A program made the position numbers and the translations under genes. Source: Heliocybe sulcata (lineage: Eukaryota > Basidiomycota > Agaricomycetes > Gloeophyllales > Gloeophyllaceae). From it: a stretch of 64,000 nt of DNA. The number at the start of each line of letters is the position of its first letter. The stretch's first letter is position 1. Under the pieces are notes generated by a model, which was not told the DNA's origin, did no database searches, and was given only the letters and a program-made list of their open reading frames with translations. Location: assembly GCA_004369045.1 (NCBI GenBank), contig ML213524.1, positions 54,565 to 118,564 on the forward strand, in the 5' to 3' direction. Below, piece after piece: positions 1-11,440 of the stretch.

Positions 1-640
1 TTAGCTTCTCACGTAGTTCTGTCTGTATTACATATATAGTGAAACATATCCATATACAGTAGAAGTTTGTTGGACATTTCAAATTTTCTGCTTCGAAATG
101 ATGATGGCTAATATTTCTTCCAGCACCAGTGGGACAAATGTCAAAACGAAACCGGGGACCAACATTTGTCATGGCGATATATTCCATATATGGGTTCCCA
201 TTCGGGTCTGTTGGGGTATCCTGAAGTAAATTTGAAATTCCACACATCAAGCATATCTCGGAAGATATACCAGATATGGGCGATAATCCCAGTGCAATGA
301 AATATTCGAAATTGTTGTCGATCAAAAACCTCAATACAAATAAGAATTATACTTATAACTACACATCGGACAATATTTATAATTTACTTCAACATATTCC
401 AACATAGTGTAGCTTCGTATGTATTTCATATATATAAATTCCTATACACAATATAACATATATAAAAAATAACCTGCCATTTCCGGTGAATATTATATAT
501 CAAAGCCCACATCTCAATTTAGGTCGGCATTTACAGCGATCACGTATATTCGGTTCCCTCCGGTGACTCGGCTCCGTCTAGCCACTCCCTCGTAACCCGT
601 AACTCTGGTTCTTTTTTCTCTCCGTCATCTAATCAGCTTC
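1..640. other. AT-rich stretch with no gene seen
   Basis: This stretch is noticeably richer in A and T than the rest of the window, with many TATATA-like runs near 400-500. I see no open frame longer than a few dozen codons and no recognisable gene or RNA. It passes into a GC-richer repeat near position 540-640. Confidence 0.5.
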
Positions 641-1062
641 CCGGGTGAATATAGTCCTGAGTCATGATCTTCTGCGCATCTCGCGAGAAGCCCGCTCCTT
701 CGTCTGCTGCATCTCTCGCAATATCACCTTCCTGATTGGTGCCGATCGACCGAACCGCCTCGACCTACAAATCCAAGCTCGGGTGCACGAGGAATTGGCT
801 CCAGCATATCCTAGCATTACTAGCTATTCCTAGCTTGTGTACCTTCGTCGCCGGGGGACTTGGCGATGGGCCCGCATGTCACTCTACAGATGATACTCGG
901 CTCGTCCTGGTCATCAGAAACTCGTATCTCTCGTTCTCTTTTCTCTCTGTCGTCTGACCAGCCTGCCGGGTTACCATCTCATGAATCAGGGCCTTTCGCG
1001 CATCTCGGAGAATCTCCCGACAATAGCTCCCCGATTTGTTGCGCCTTATTCCATTCACAATG
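600..1062 (+). repeat. Dispersed GC-rich repeat, copy 1
   Basis: This segment is recognisably similar to 3990-4450 and, for part of its length, to 4540-4770. Shared stretches include CTGCATCTCTCGCAATATCA, TTGATTGGTG-like text followed by the CGACTGAC / CGATCGAC region, and ACTCGGCTCGTCCTGGTCAT. All copies have the same orientation. No copy has an open frame that is kept in the others, so it is not coding. It may be a degenerate non-autonomous element or low-copy satellite; no terminal repeats were found. Confidence 0.7.
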
Positions 1063-1063
1063 C

Positions 1064-1300
1064 TCACTCTGTCTTCAGACCGGCGTGGACGGGCAGATAA
1101 ACAGATGTGAGGGAGAAGTCGAAGATCGCGAGGAGCAGCTCTGCCGGAAGATCCTGGAAACCAGAGCGAGGTATCTGTTTCGACTGTGAAAGACCTTGTC
1201 TGCTCACATATCGCACAGCACTGTCGTAACCTACCTCACTCGGATGATCGGTCCTATCCGAAAGTATCGCCTCTTGCAGCTGCAAAATCTTAGGCTCCAT
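1064..1300 (-). pseudogene. Truncated 5' copy of the neighbouring F-box gene
   Basis: Read on the minus strand, this begins MEPKILQLQEAIL, has a donor GAG|GTAGGT at about 1230, an acceptor CACAG before TCGAAACAG, and continues as an F-box start (LPAELLLAIFDF) before stopping at 1064. The same exon-intron-exon order occurs at the 5' end of the complete F-box gene (ATG at 3189; IPRELLLAILDF). The similarity extends upstream of the ATG to about 1520. It stops just after the first F-box helix and gives way to the dispersed repeat. It is therefore a tandem partial duplication and probably not functional. Confidence 0.7.
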
Positions 1301-1663
1301 TCTAGCATTCAGCGTCCTCCCAGAGCCCGAAGAACTAGATGTTCCTGTAGGAACTACTGCAGGGCTAAGTTGTGCGCGTGCGGCAAGTCCCAGGAAACAT
1401 ACTGGGCGCTCTCCTGCTGGACTACCCAGATACCTTTCTCCTTGACTGTGATCATGCGCATTGATGCGGCACCTATATGAGACTATGCACCATCTCGCGG
1501 CTGTGGCCCATAGCAAAATACACCCGCAGAGTAAAAGAAAGGTCTCCCCTAAAAAGCTAGTACAACTCCCGATTTTCGTAGGGTGGAGATAGAGTACAAT
1601 CAGTTTTTCAAGATATCATAATACTTTTATCAGCCTGAGTATAGATCCGAATAGACGTGATCT

Positions 1664-3189
1664 TCAGTGGGTCTGACATGCCGGAGACCAGAGACCTTGC
1701 TGGTCGCAAGGTAATTCATCATTCACCATCTCATTCACATCATACGTGGTTTGCCAAGGATTTATTGAGTCATTCCAGAACAACTTGTTGCCCAGGTGCA
1801 AGTGTGCGTTCTGGACAAAAGACGTGGCTGAGTGAAAGGAAGGTTTCCCCAGGAAATCGGTCATCCCGCGAATAAGCAGCCATTCGCGAAAAACCAGCGT
1901 CGGAGTATCCCACACAACAGTATCCGCGACCACCAACCGCAAGTTCGCCTCATCGAGTCGTGTCGGTGGCAGAATGGTAGGTAGGCCCGGGATACTTCGG
2001 TCTAGGACTCTGACTCGCTCGAGCTGCGGAAAGACAGTTCGCAGTATGCCCGAGGAGTGTCCGTGTGTGGCGCATTTCGCGACTGCACCCCAATGTTCAG
2101 CAGCTGGAATGCGGCGCCATATATCAATGAAGCGCAGAGTAGGATGGGTGGCGTAGAAGTTGAGATACTTGCACAGCACGAGATGCTCTAGTACGGGACA
2201 GTGCTCGATTGCCTCTTGGTCTAGGATGCGCTCATCCCCAAAAAGGTCGTTCTCCGTGTCTACCTCCAGGTATTTCAGGTGACAACCTTTGGATGCGATG
2301 ATTTTCCCTGCGGCATCGTATCCGGAGTCCCAGTGTTCCCCGTAGCTGACGCGTAGCGATGTCAAGGCGGGTGTCGAAAGCTGGTGCACAAAGTGCATCA
2401 GGGAAGACGAACAGAGAGTGACAGACAAGCTGGCCAGATTCGGCAGTTCGACAGTGTCAGTTGATGAGATAGCCGACGTCTCGCCGTGTGAGACAAGATG
2501 GAAGGACAGCGACTGGAGCTGCGGCATCTGCTGCAGTAGTCGTAGCAAAGGGGGACCCGAGCTGATCTTTCGTCCCAGAGAGAGACCAGAGAGGGAAGAC
2601 ATAGAAGTGTGGCTATACACCGTCTCGATCGGTCTTGAACCAGTGCGGAAATCAAAGACCTTGGAGGAAATGTACGCCAATGACTTCAGCTGAGAGCAGC
2701 AGGAAATGATCCCTTCAGCTGCTTCCGGAATGACCACAGCTTTCCGCTCAATGATACATTCCACAGCTAGATGTTTGACTTTGGAGCTCAGCTCGACGGG
2801 AGTGGAATGGTTCTTGATTGTAGCAAGGAATGGGACAAGCTGTTCCACCCGAAGAGCAACATTCTCATAGAGCATGGGCAGCACAGCGAGCCGCCAGTCC
2901 GTGCAAACCAGTAGTCCCGCAGATTTCCTGGCTCCAGCCGGGCCCCCCGTCCCGTGTGCCAGTGGATGGAAAGATAACGAGGCGGAAAGGTAAAGTCAAG
3001 GATGGCGAGCAGCAGCTCTCTCGGAATAGTTTGAATGCCAGAATGAGGTATCTGTTTTGACTGTTAAAAACCTCGTCTACTCACATATTGCACAGCACTC
3101 TCGTAACCTACCTCACTCGCAGAATCAGTCCTATCGGTAAGTATCGCCTCTTGCAGGCGCAAAGTCTTCAGCTGCAGTTCAATATCCAT
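1664..3189 (-). CDS. F-box / leucine-rich-repeat-like protein (apparent frameshift)
   Basis: F-box proteins of this type recruit substrates to SCF ubiquitin ligases; the substrate here is unknown. Exon 1 is 3112-3189 (MDIELQLKTLRL, a short amphipathic start), followed by a 51-bp intron. Exon 2 (1664-3060) opens with the F-box helix IPRELLLAILDFTF. It then has the linker VCTDWRLAVLPMLYENV, which matches VCKHWRDAAVPMLYEHV in the second F-box gene of this window, and about 350 residues of LRR-like text (LRFIDIWRR, FPQLERVRVLDRSIPGLPTILPPTR). The F-box helix and the linker lie in different frames. The shift falls at a run of six C at 2943-2948 and is consistent with one missing base, so the gene may be a pseudogene or the run may be misread. 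Family assignment is firm; integrity is not. Confidence 0.7.
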
Positions 3190-3420
3190 CGTCCTACCAG
3201 AACCCGATGCGAAGAGATGGTGCTGTAAGGATTACTGCAAGGCTGGGTGCCAGTGCGCAGCGTGTGGCAAAATCCAGGAAACGCGTTGTTTGCTTTTGTT
3301 GTCGTGTTTGGCCACTTGGGCGCTCGCTCTCCTGCTCGCATCTCCCCTTCACTAATAGCACGCATACCGACGCTGTACGGGTATAAACTATGCACTGTCT
3401 CGCGTATATTGCACAAAGCA
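2950..3420 (-). repeat. Parent segment of the tandem 5' duplication
   Basis: This interval is similar over about 450 bp to 1080-1520, in the same orientation. It includes the F-box exon start, intron 1, exon 1 and the upstream promoter region. Matching blocks include CACAGCACT-TCGTAACCTACCTCACTCG and AAGTATCGCCTCTTGCAG. The complete gene belongs to this copy. Confidence 0.65.
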
Positions 3421-3689
3421 CACTACTCTCTGCCCAGGCCGTTGGCACCGGATCCCCAAAATGTGATTCACCTCTACGTCCTAAACTACCAAGGCCGTTA
3501 ACTTTCTCTTCTTCGACCATTACGACTAGTCCCGGTATGGTCTCAACTATGTTAGGTCTACTGTGCTCTTCAGATTGGGGGCGCTTGTGGTCAGCTAATG
3601 TTGTGCTGCTTGGACCCGCATCAGCCTGGCTCCCGTTCTTCTACCATCTTCCGATATCCAGTACCCGCGACGGTCCCAATGTATTTACT

Positions 3690-4840
3690 CAGCCAACCAT
3701 TTGACTTCTCGCCTCCTTCTTTGGAGCCGATGTGCACTTGCTCGCATATGTGGCCTTGCGATACACGGCGCACGTCACATCCGCCCGAAGCTTAGCATCG
3801 GATGCCACCCGACAGACGACAATCGGCTCATTCTGGTCTTCACAGCTCTCCTTGTGATATACCGCGCACGTCCAACATCTGCCCGAAGCCCGGTCTCGGA
3901 TGTCACTCTACAGACAGTACTCGGCTCCCTCGGAGCTCGGAGCTCTCGAGACCAGCTTGGTTCTCTGTTCTCTCTGTCATTCAACCGTTCTCTTTTCTCT
4001 CCGTCATTCAACCAACTCTCCGGGTGAACATTCCCATGACCCTCATGGCTGCTAGCGGCTTTTCGAGCATCACGGGAGAATCCCGTTCCCTGCGTCTGCT
4101 GCATCTCTCGCAATATCAACCTCTTGATTGGTGTCGACTGACGAACATCCTAAGCCTAGAAATTCAAGCTCGGGCGTCCGATGAATTGGCTCGATCATAT
4201 GCTAGCCCTAGCTCGTGTACCTTCATCGTCGTCGCAGGACTCGGCAATGCGCCCCCTTGTCAGTACTCGGCTCGTCCTGGTCATCAGAAACTCGAGACTC
4301 TCGTTCTCTTTTCTCTCCGTCATCTAATCAGCTTCCCCGGTTACCATCTCATGGATCACGACTTTTCGCGCGTCTCAGGAGAAGCTCCCGACAATAGCTC
4401 CCCGAGTTGTTGCGCCTTATTCCATTCACAATGCCCGCTCTGCCCCAAGCCTCGAGGGAATCGATGAAATCATGGGATCGAACTGGTACTTTCAGACCTT
4501 CTCGCGATATACCGCGCCGAAACCCAGCCTCGGTTGTCACTACAGACGGTACTCGGCTCGTTCTGGTCACCGATCTCTCGAATCCTTCTTTCTCTCCGTC
4601 AGTCAACCAACTATGCCGAGTGAATGGTTCCATGAGCATCACGTTCCTGCGCCTCTCGCAATATCTATTCCTTGATTGGTGCCGACTGACGAGCCGCCTG
4701 GACCTACAAATCCAAGCTCGGGTGCACGATGAGTTGGCTCGAGCATATCCGAGAATCAGCTGCTGTAAAGTGCATGCGTGCCATTGTCGTGGCTGCAGTA
4801 CCTGGCAATGGACCCGGCTTGGCAGGTCTCCTGCATGGCA
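3690..4840 (+). repeat. Dispersed GC-rich repeat, tandem copies 2 and 3
   Basis: At least two imperfect copies lie head to tail here (about 3990-4450 and 4480-4840), with partial subunits upstream (3770-3960). Each contains GATATACCGCGC-like text, a CTCGGATGTCACT / CTACAGAC block, ACTCGGCTCGT-CTGGTCA, TTCTCTCCGTCA and the CTCTCGCAATATC block. Copy 1 lies at 600-1062. Open frames across the copies are not kept, so this is non-coding repeat DNA of unknown origin. Confidence 0.65.
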
Positions 4841-6523
4841 TGTACCTGTCTAGAGAGTATCGGTATTCATACCTGCCCGGAGCCTGAGATCGCGAGTGCC
4901 TTCCGCTTCCAGCAACGGTACTCGAAACAACGACTTGGCATTACCACCAATGTATTCAAAGAATGCTGCGACAATTCATGCCAGCAACACGCTCCGTACT
5001 TGGGCTCCCCTTGACTTGGGAAAACAAGGGCTGTGGACAGAGTCTCTGCACAGTGAGGCCCGACCCTTCCGCTTCAGGCGTGAATGCACGAGAGGTTTAT
5101 GGCTGGAGAGTGCGCGCTTCCGCCCGGCCTTCTGGTCTGCAAAGTTGAGTACCTGGCTGGTCGTGGGGCGGTACATGTCCGCTTCATGGTCGTCGACGCC
5201 TTGGCATACAATATCCACCCTATCATTCGCCTTGACGATAGCAACTGCGCCAATCCGTCCTAGCCCTTCTCCGAGTGCACACCAGCACGGGTATTTGGCT
5301 CACTGTTCGCCTAGACAAGGGAGCTTGTACAGGTCTAGCGCGGCTCCAATGCTCAGAGGTACATGGACGTAGTCGAGTCTCTGCTTGCGGCCGAACAAGG
5401 TCCCGCGCAGGCTAGTGTCCTCGCAGACATGTACTCCTTCGAGTGCATGGTCGACGGGCAGTTGGCTCGAGGTACTAGGAGGTCTTGGCAGATACATTTG
5501 ACAGCCCTATATGGCCTCTGGGACCTTCTATTCTATAGACTGGCCCAGGAACGTCAATCTCCTCTAATAAGTAGCCATTCAACGGATGCTGTATTTATAT
5601 CCCCGAGTGATGCTAGCGGAAGCTTTGTGGGTTAGGGGCACGCGAGGCGATGCAGGCACATGGAGAGAAGCCCCGAGGAGGGAGAATAGCTACATACAAG
5701 GTAAGCGCGTTGTGTAACTCGGGGAAGGCTGGATGAAGCAGCGGATCTGACGTGCTCGTTATCCTTGCGATAATGGCTTGACGGAGGAGAAAGAAGAGTG
5801 GTCCATGCGAGGGAGGTAATTTGTAGTCGGCGGTTCAAATACCGGGATAGCACGCGGGTCGTACTATGCTGATTCAGACGTGCGTAAGAGAGCAGACGAG
5901 TAGGTTTCGACGCCAACATCCTGGCTGGCGAGCGCGCACAACTACCGACGCGAGCTAGGATAGCGGGAGAAGGTCGGTCCTATTTACATCCAGGGGCCTC
6001 GGCAGCAACGACGACGCAGAAGCGTCCACAACGCGGAGAAATCTGGATCACTGTCGGACGTCATCACATTCGCGTAACGCCAAATAATCCAGTCAGCGCT
6101 GGCGTGCTCGTCGTACGTGGGAGCAGCTGTCCTCATCGTCGTCGACAGCGGCGGGGACGCTGCTCGCCTGTTGGCCCTTCATTCCAGCGCGTGCATCTTC
6201 CCAGAACGGCAGCCCACGCTCATGTCGAATCTTATCCTCACACCGAGTCGACGCCAAGCACACAGATTAGATCAATCGACCCAATCCGCGCCGCCCGATC
6301 GCGATCAGAAGCAGCGCTGGAAAACTTATCAGATTAGATAGGATTAGCCTAACCGCACGAATTATCGCCGTCGCCACTACGCCCGACACTGCACCTCATT
6401 TCACCCACATTGCACGCAAAATGCGTTCCTTTTTTCCATATATGCCATTGCTATAAAGGCCCGACCCCATCCAGCTTCCATTCCGTCGCCCCTCCTCCCG
6501 CTCCGAAAGTCCCCCCGCAGGTC
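4841..6523. other. Intergenic stretch upstream of the ferric reductase, no gene seen
   Basis: Several open frames of 60-160 codons occur on both strands, but none shows a known motif, splice structure or repeat partner that supports coding. The part near 6240-6400 carries GATTAGAT-like motifs and lies directly upstream of the ferric reductase, so it probably includes that promoter. No convincing TATA box was fixed. Confidence 0.4.
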
Positions 6524-8929
6524 ATGGCACACTCAGGCGTCTCACCCTCGCTGTCTTCGATGGCGGCGCCCCAGGCAACAGGGCACGGCGGCGGTAACAG
6601 CTCCAACGTCCTGCGCAAGTACTACCAGACCGAGTACCCCAAGGAAATCTGGTGGTTCTTCGGCGCGCTCATCGCCCTCCTCACCGCCGCCCGCCTCGTC
6701 TCCACCGTCATCGCCTTCGTCCGGCGCTGGCGGTTCCACTCTCGCTCTCTTTCCCACTCTGTAAGCGTAAGCGAGAAGGACACGGAAAGCGGCGGGGCGA
6801 GAACCGCGCCGTTCCCTATAGCCCTGCGCGTCCCGCTCGCGCTCGTCAACGCGTGGAAGATCGTCTGGTTCCGCTCGACCATCCATTTCGGATTCGGCTA
6901 CTCGCTCAACGTCGCAGAGGTCGTCCTCACCTGTGCGTACATCGTCGCCCTCTTCACGTGGTCGTTCGTGCACAGTGAGTCCAAGGTTCTTCTCCAGCTG
7001 TCATGGGACGTGTTATTGAACAATAATATGAATCGCAGCGCAAAATCTCACCATGAACTGGTGGGCGAACCGTACGGGGGCGCTAGCAGCCGCCCAGTTC
7101 CCGCTGGTCACGGCGCTCGGCACCAAGAACAACGTTATATCCTGTACGTCTCTCTCCATGCTGCCCCCCCCCTGCTCAGGCTAACAGCGACGACGACAGG
7201 GCTGACGGGAATCGGGCACGAAAAGGTCCGTTCCCACTCGAAGGAGTGAGCAGGAGAACTGACACCAGCGCAGCTCAACTACCTCCACCGCATGACCGCC
7301 CGCGTCTCCCTTGTCCTCCTCTGGGTGCACGGCGGCGCTCGCGTGAGTCCCCCCCCAATTCGTTCTCAGCCCTCACTCACGTTGGCGCAAGCTGTCCATC
7401 ATGTCCCGCAGCGGCAACCACGAGGACTGGTCCGAACCCTGGTTCCGCGCCGGCTTCGTCGCCACCGTCTTCCTCTCCGCGCTCGTGCTCGTCTCCGTGC
7501 GCCCCGTGCGCGAGCGCCGCTACGAGTTTTTTGTGTGGTTCCATTTCGCCGTCGTCCTGTGCGTTCCTCCTCCCTCCCTTTTTTTTGGTGGCGTGTTAAT
7601 AGATGGTGTAAAGGATCTTCACGGTCGGCGGGTACTTTCACGTGAAACGCTTCGCCTACACGCCCTACCTCTGGCCGTGCTTCCTCATCTGGGGGCTCGA
7701 CCGCTTCCTGCGCCTCGCGCGCCTCGCCTTCTTCTCCTTCTCCTCCTTCCTCTCCTCTTATACTTCTGAGGCGGAGGTGCGCAAGCTGTCGCCGCACCTG
7801 CTGCGCGTGCGCGTGCCAAGGCCCAGGGGGTTCCACTGGGCCCCAGGGCAGACGGCGTACCTCGTCTTCCCCGGGGTGAGCACCCTCCCGTGCGAGGCGC
7901 ACCCGTTTACGATCGGGTCTGCGGATCCTTCCGCGTACCCTCCCCTCAGTCCCCCGTCTCCGTCCTCGAACAGTGGGAGCAAGGCGTCGAGCACCACCGA
8001 CCTCCCCTCTCTCCCTTCTCCCTCCTCGGGCGGGGAGGAAGGGGACGACCTGGTCTTTTTCATCGGCGTGCAAACGGGGTTCACGAAGAAGCTCGCAGCG
8101 CGCGTGGACAACGCCAACGGGGTAGCGAGGGTGAGAGCGCTGGTGGACGGGCCGTACGGGCACGGCGCGGACTTGGTCAGGAGCGGGGGGTACGATAATG
8201 CGGTGCTCGTGGCGGGGGGGACGGGCTTGGCGTGGGGGGTGCCGGTGTTTGTCGATGCTGTCAGGTGAGTCGGGCTGGGGCGCAGGGAGCGAGTGAGTGT
8301 TTTGCTGACTTGGCTTTTGTGGGGTGTAGGCGGGCGAAGGAGATGGAGGGAAAGGCGAGGTTGAGGAGGATCGTGTTTGTTTGGGCGATCCGGGAGAGAT
8401 GTGAGTCTCTCTCTCTCTCTCTCCCTTCCCTCCCCCCATTAATCCTTCTCCCGACTGACGGATTGGGATGACAGCCCACATAACATGGATCGCTCCCACC
8501 CTCCAATCCACCCTCTCCCTCGCGCGCACCGTCCCCAACCTTTCTGTGTCGGTGCGCGTGTACGTCACCGCCCCCTCCGAATCCTGGGACGACGATTCCG
8601 TGCACTCTGGGCGCTCAGGGCACGAAAACGAAAAGGAGATGGATATCGAGGGCGTGGAGATCCTGAGCGGCCGCCCCGATTTGGGGGAGACGATGAGAGA
8701 GGAGATGGCGAGAGGCGGGCGGGAGATGTTTGTCGGAGGTGCGTGTTCTGGTAATATTAATGGGGGTTGAGGGGATGCTGACTGGGGGGTTGGGATAGTG
8801 TGCGGGAGCGCGAGTCTGGCGGGGGCGGTGAAGGAGGCTGCGCGCGTGAACCCGCTCTGGGGACAGGGGAGCGTTGTGCGGGGCGCGCCGAGTGTGGAGT
8901 TGGTGGTTGAGAGTTTTGGGTATGCGTGA
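6524..8929 (+). CDS. Ferric/cupric reductase transmembrane component (FRE family), copy 1
   Basis: This membrane flavocytochrome would pass electrons from cytosolic NADPH through FAD and two hemes to extracellular Fe(III) or Cu(II). Nine exons join in frame: 6524-6974, 7039-7143, 7200-7225, 7274-7342, 7392-7558, 7614-8264, 8330-8400, 8475-8738, 8799-8929, giving 644 residues, normal for the family. Visible features are N-terminal membrane helices, the heme region TGIGHEKLNYLHRMTARV with WVHGGAR, a further His in GGYFHVKRFAY, the FAD motif HPFTIGS, the NADPH-binding VAGGTGLAWG, and the C-terminal VCGSASL. Poly-Ser/Pro insertions sit between the FAD and NAD parts. The start was chosen because it opens the only frame continuous with exon 2. 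It is tail to tail with the dioxygenase gene, 150 bp away. A paralogue lies at 51546-53700. Confidence 0.9.
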
Positions 8930-9079
8930 TGACTTTATGAATTGTAGCGTTACATGGATGGGTCTTGGTTAGTTGTATATTGGTAGAGAATAGACACGCA
9001 TGCGAGATACTGAATGGGATCACTCGGGGACAAGCCAGGGAATCTATACCGCGATTTACATACACGAATACGACTACCG

Positions 9080-10515
9080 TCAAGCCCACCTCCTCACGTC
9101 GTCCGCGTCAGGCCCTACAGGATCGTCCGACGCGGCCAGGTTGCACTGGTGGAACACGCGGACCTGGGCCGGGGCGAAGGTGCCCACGATGCAATGCAGC
9201 ATCCCGCGGTTGTGGAAGAGGACGAGGTCCCTCTCCGCCCTGACGTGGACGCCTAGTCAGTTCACTTGTATATCTAGAGAAAACGGCATACGCACCAGTC
9301 ATGTGGGTATACGAACTTGCAAGTGATGTGAGAGCGGGAAGGGGGGGAGGGGAGGGGAGGGACGGACCTGGGGAGCGATGCCGGGTCGCTGCATGGTGTA
9401 CAGGAGGTCTCTGACTTCTTCGAGGTCTGTGAGGTGCGCTCCGTCGGGGTAGAGCTTGTCGTGCTTGTCGACGCCGTCGGGGACAGGCTCGATGTAGAGC
9501 TCTGCTGCACAGCCGGGGTGGACTTGGAAGTGGAGCTCGTCGGTGACAGGGTTCTTCCAAAGCTGTGTGGTATGGGCATCAGTTGCACGGATGGGCAGTG
9601 AGAGCGCGTACCATGGGATAGACTTTGACCTTTGACTCGTCCCACGGCGGGAGTTGAGTGTAAGAAAGCTCCTTGCCTTCGGAGACGATACCGACGCCGT
9701 TGGAGTGGAGCTTCGCAGCAGCCATCCAGACGTAGGGATGCGGCGCGTACCTCACTCTACTCCTGACCGCGACGCTCTTGAGCTCGGGGGGGAGAATCGT
9801 GAACATGTGCCGTGTGGAGGTAAAGGCGGTGCCGCCGAGCGGGACGGGCAGCTCGTCGCGCGTGCCGTCGTCGTACCTGACAATCTGCTTCGGGGCTGCA
9901 GGCACCTTGAGCGCGTAGAGGGACGTCGCTTTCGAGGGTCGGAGGTCGTACAGCGCGGCGTCGATGTGCCAGCGGTAGAAGCGGGTGTAGCCCTTCTCGG
10001 CGTCTTCGTCGGTGAGGACGTCCTTGTGGCAGACGGTGTGCGACGGGTGCTTGAGGGTCGCCTCGGGGATGCCTTGGTGGTCGTGCACTTGGCCGTTGCC
10101 GATGAGCTGTACTTGTGGGACGCGAGGGATGGTCTTGAGATCTGGATGGAGGATCGATTTCTTGTTCTGGTCGATCGAGTGGTTTCCGTGCCCGAAGCTC
10201 TCCGACGCGGGATCAAATCTCTGCTGACGTGAATAAATGATCGAATGATCGGATGCCACGTACCTTTGTCAGAGCATACTGCTGCTCCGGCGAGAGGTCG
10301 CAATCACGAAAGAGCAGCAGCGAATGCTACACGGGTCAATTTGGAGGCAAACGTCATGCTGTCGATCGCACCTTGTACAGCAGATCCTCGATCTCTGCGA
10401 AGCACTCGTCATCCAGATTACCAGGATCAACCCCTTTCACTTCCCTCCCGAACTCCACAAAGCCAGACGCGTCTGCAGAAGGGGGCAGTGACAGCGGCAC
10501 TACTTCAACTGCCAT
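9080..10515 (-). CDS. Alpha-ketoglutarate-dependent xanthine dioxygenase-like protein (XanA family), copy 1
   Basis: XanA-type TauD/TfdA enzymes use Fe(II) and 2-oxoglutarate to hydroxylate xanthine to urate, replacing the molybdenum enzyme in purine use. Six exons join in frame: 10372-10515, 10264-10326, 9612-10223, 9368-9562, 9296-9315 and 9080-9239, giving 397 residues. The segment QRFDPASESFGHGN and the iron motif WHIDAALYDL (HxD) are clear; LHFQVHP and FHNRGMLHCIVG supply candidate distal histidines. Exon 5 is only 20 nt and encodes FVYPHDW; it was found because the flanking exons do not join in frame without it. The paralogue at 45854-47322 has the same six-exon plan. The substrate is inferred from the family, not proven. 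Confidence 0.85.
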
Positions 10516-10640
10516 GGTAAATTAAGCTAAGAGCGACGCATTCATGTCTCGGCGACTCTTCGATGGTATCGATGCCATGGGGAAGCGAGTCCGGCGGCCC
10601 GATAGCGATAGCCGAGAAGCACCTCTTAACTCTTGGACGA
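10516..10640. promoter_or_regulatory. Upstream region of the xanA-like gene, no motif fixed
   Basis: This short non-coding stretch lies directly upstream of the dioxygenase start on the minus strand. I found no clear TATA or operator-like repeat in it, so the assignment rests only on position. Confidence 0.25.
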
Positions 10641-11440
10641 GTGGAACGGTGCGTTCGGCCGGTCTACAGTTGGACGGGAGCCTTCCGATTTCCGGTATTT
10701 ATCCAAGCTGCCGACTAGGAATCGCGAACCTTTGGCCACTTTTAATACACGCAGTCGACGGAACGCGAACGCCTAGGGCGTCTCCCGATTTTGTATTCCT
10801 CTAGCTCGGGCCTTTACTCCAACATAGTGATGGCACCTGCAGGCTGCAGGCTCTCAGAAGAGTCCATCGTGTTCTCTAAGCTGATGTTAAAGATATCTCA
10901 TCGAACTCGTCGTCGCTGGCCCCCTTCATAGCAGGCAGGGCTACGCGTACCATCCGCAGGCCGTGTTCTGGCCTCGCAGCTACTCCCCGGTACTGGTCAT
11001 TTTGAGCTTGAGATCGAACATAACAGATTCTTGTCATCAGCACAAGTGCGGGGCGCGGTACGACCTTTACTTGATCGTGTCTCAAGCAATGCACTTACTC
11101 CTACTCCGCTCTCCTTCAAATTTCTAGGTCTGACAACCGGAAAGTTGCTGCTGTACTCCTTGCAACTGGCATGAACGCTCACACTCGCTGAGATACAAGT
11201 GCTGCAGCAACGTCTGATGACAGTCTGGAGATGCAAAGCTTCACATCCGCTCTCACCTGCAATGGCGGGCCTCCTGCCCAACGAACCTTGGTCTGTATCG
11301 TCAACTCGCACACCACTACAACCGCTCAAGTACTCATCCAGTGTCCATCTCGTACACCATGCACAACGCCCCCTCCATGTCGCGGTCGCGAGGTCGAACA
11401 TCTGCATACGCATTCAGCGTCAGCCTCACTAAAACCCCGA
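10640..11440 (+). repeat. Intergenic repeat module, copy 1
   Basis: Similar modules occur at about 14690-15300 and 17070-17480. Shared landmarks in order are GTGGAACGGTGCGTT-GGCCGG, a CCGGTATCCGG/TTTCCGGTATTTAT block, CTTTACTC-AACRTAGTGGCA, GCAGG-TCTCAGAAGAGTC, GAGCTGATGTTAACGAGA and GGTACGCGTACCATCCGC. Copies are tens of percent diverged. All three lie next to the mitochondrial HMG-box genes, so the module was probably copied with them. A minus-strand frame ending EISLTSA is partly shared between copies 1 and 3 but is broken in copy 2. Confidence 0.65.

Noticed and set aside
8405-8425. CT microsatellite
   Set aside because: It lies inside intron 7 of ferric reductase copy 1 and is an ordinary pyrimidine-rich intron tract.
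7399-8568. 389-codon minus-strand frame over ferric reductase copy 1
   Set aside because: It is Arg/Pro/Glu-rich antisense text of GC-rich coding DNA; the plus strand shows all FRE motifs in spliced frame.
9654-10232. 192-codon plus-strand frame over the xanA-like gene
   Set aside because: It overlaps the long coding exon with clear dioxygenase motifs on the other strand and has no recognised domain.
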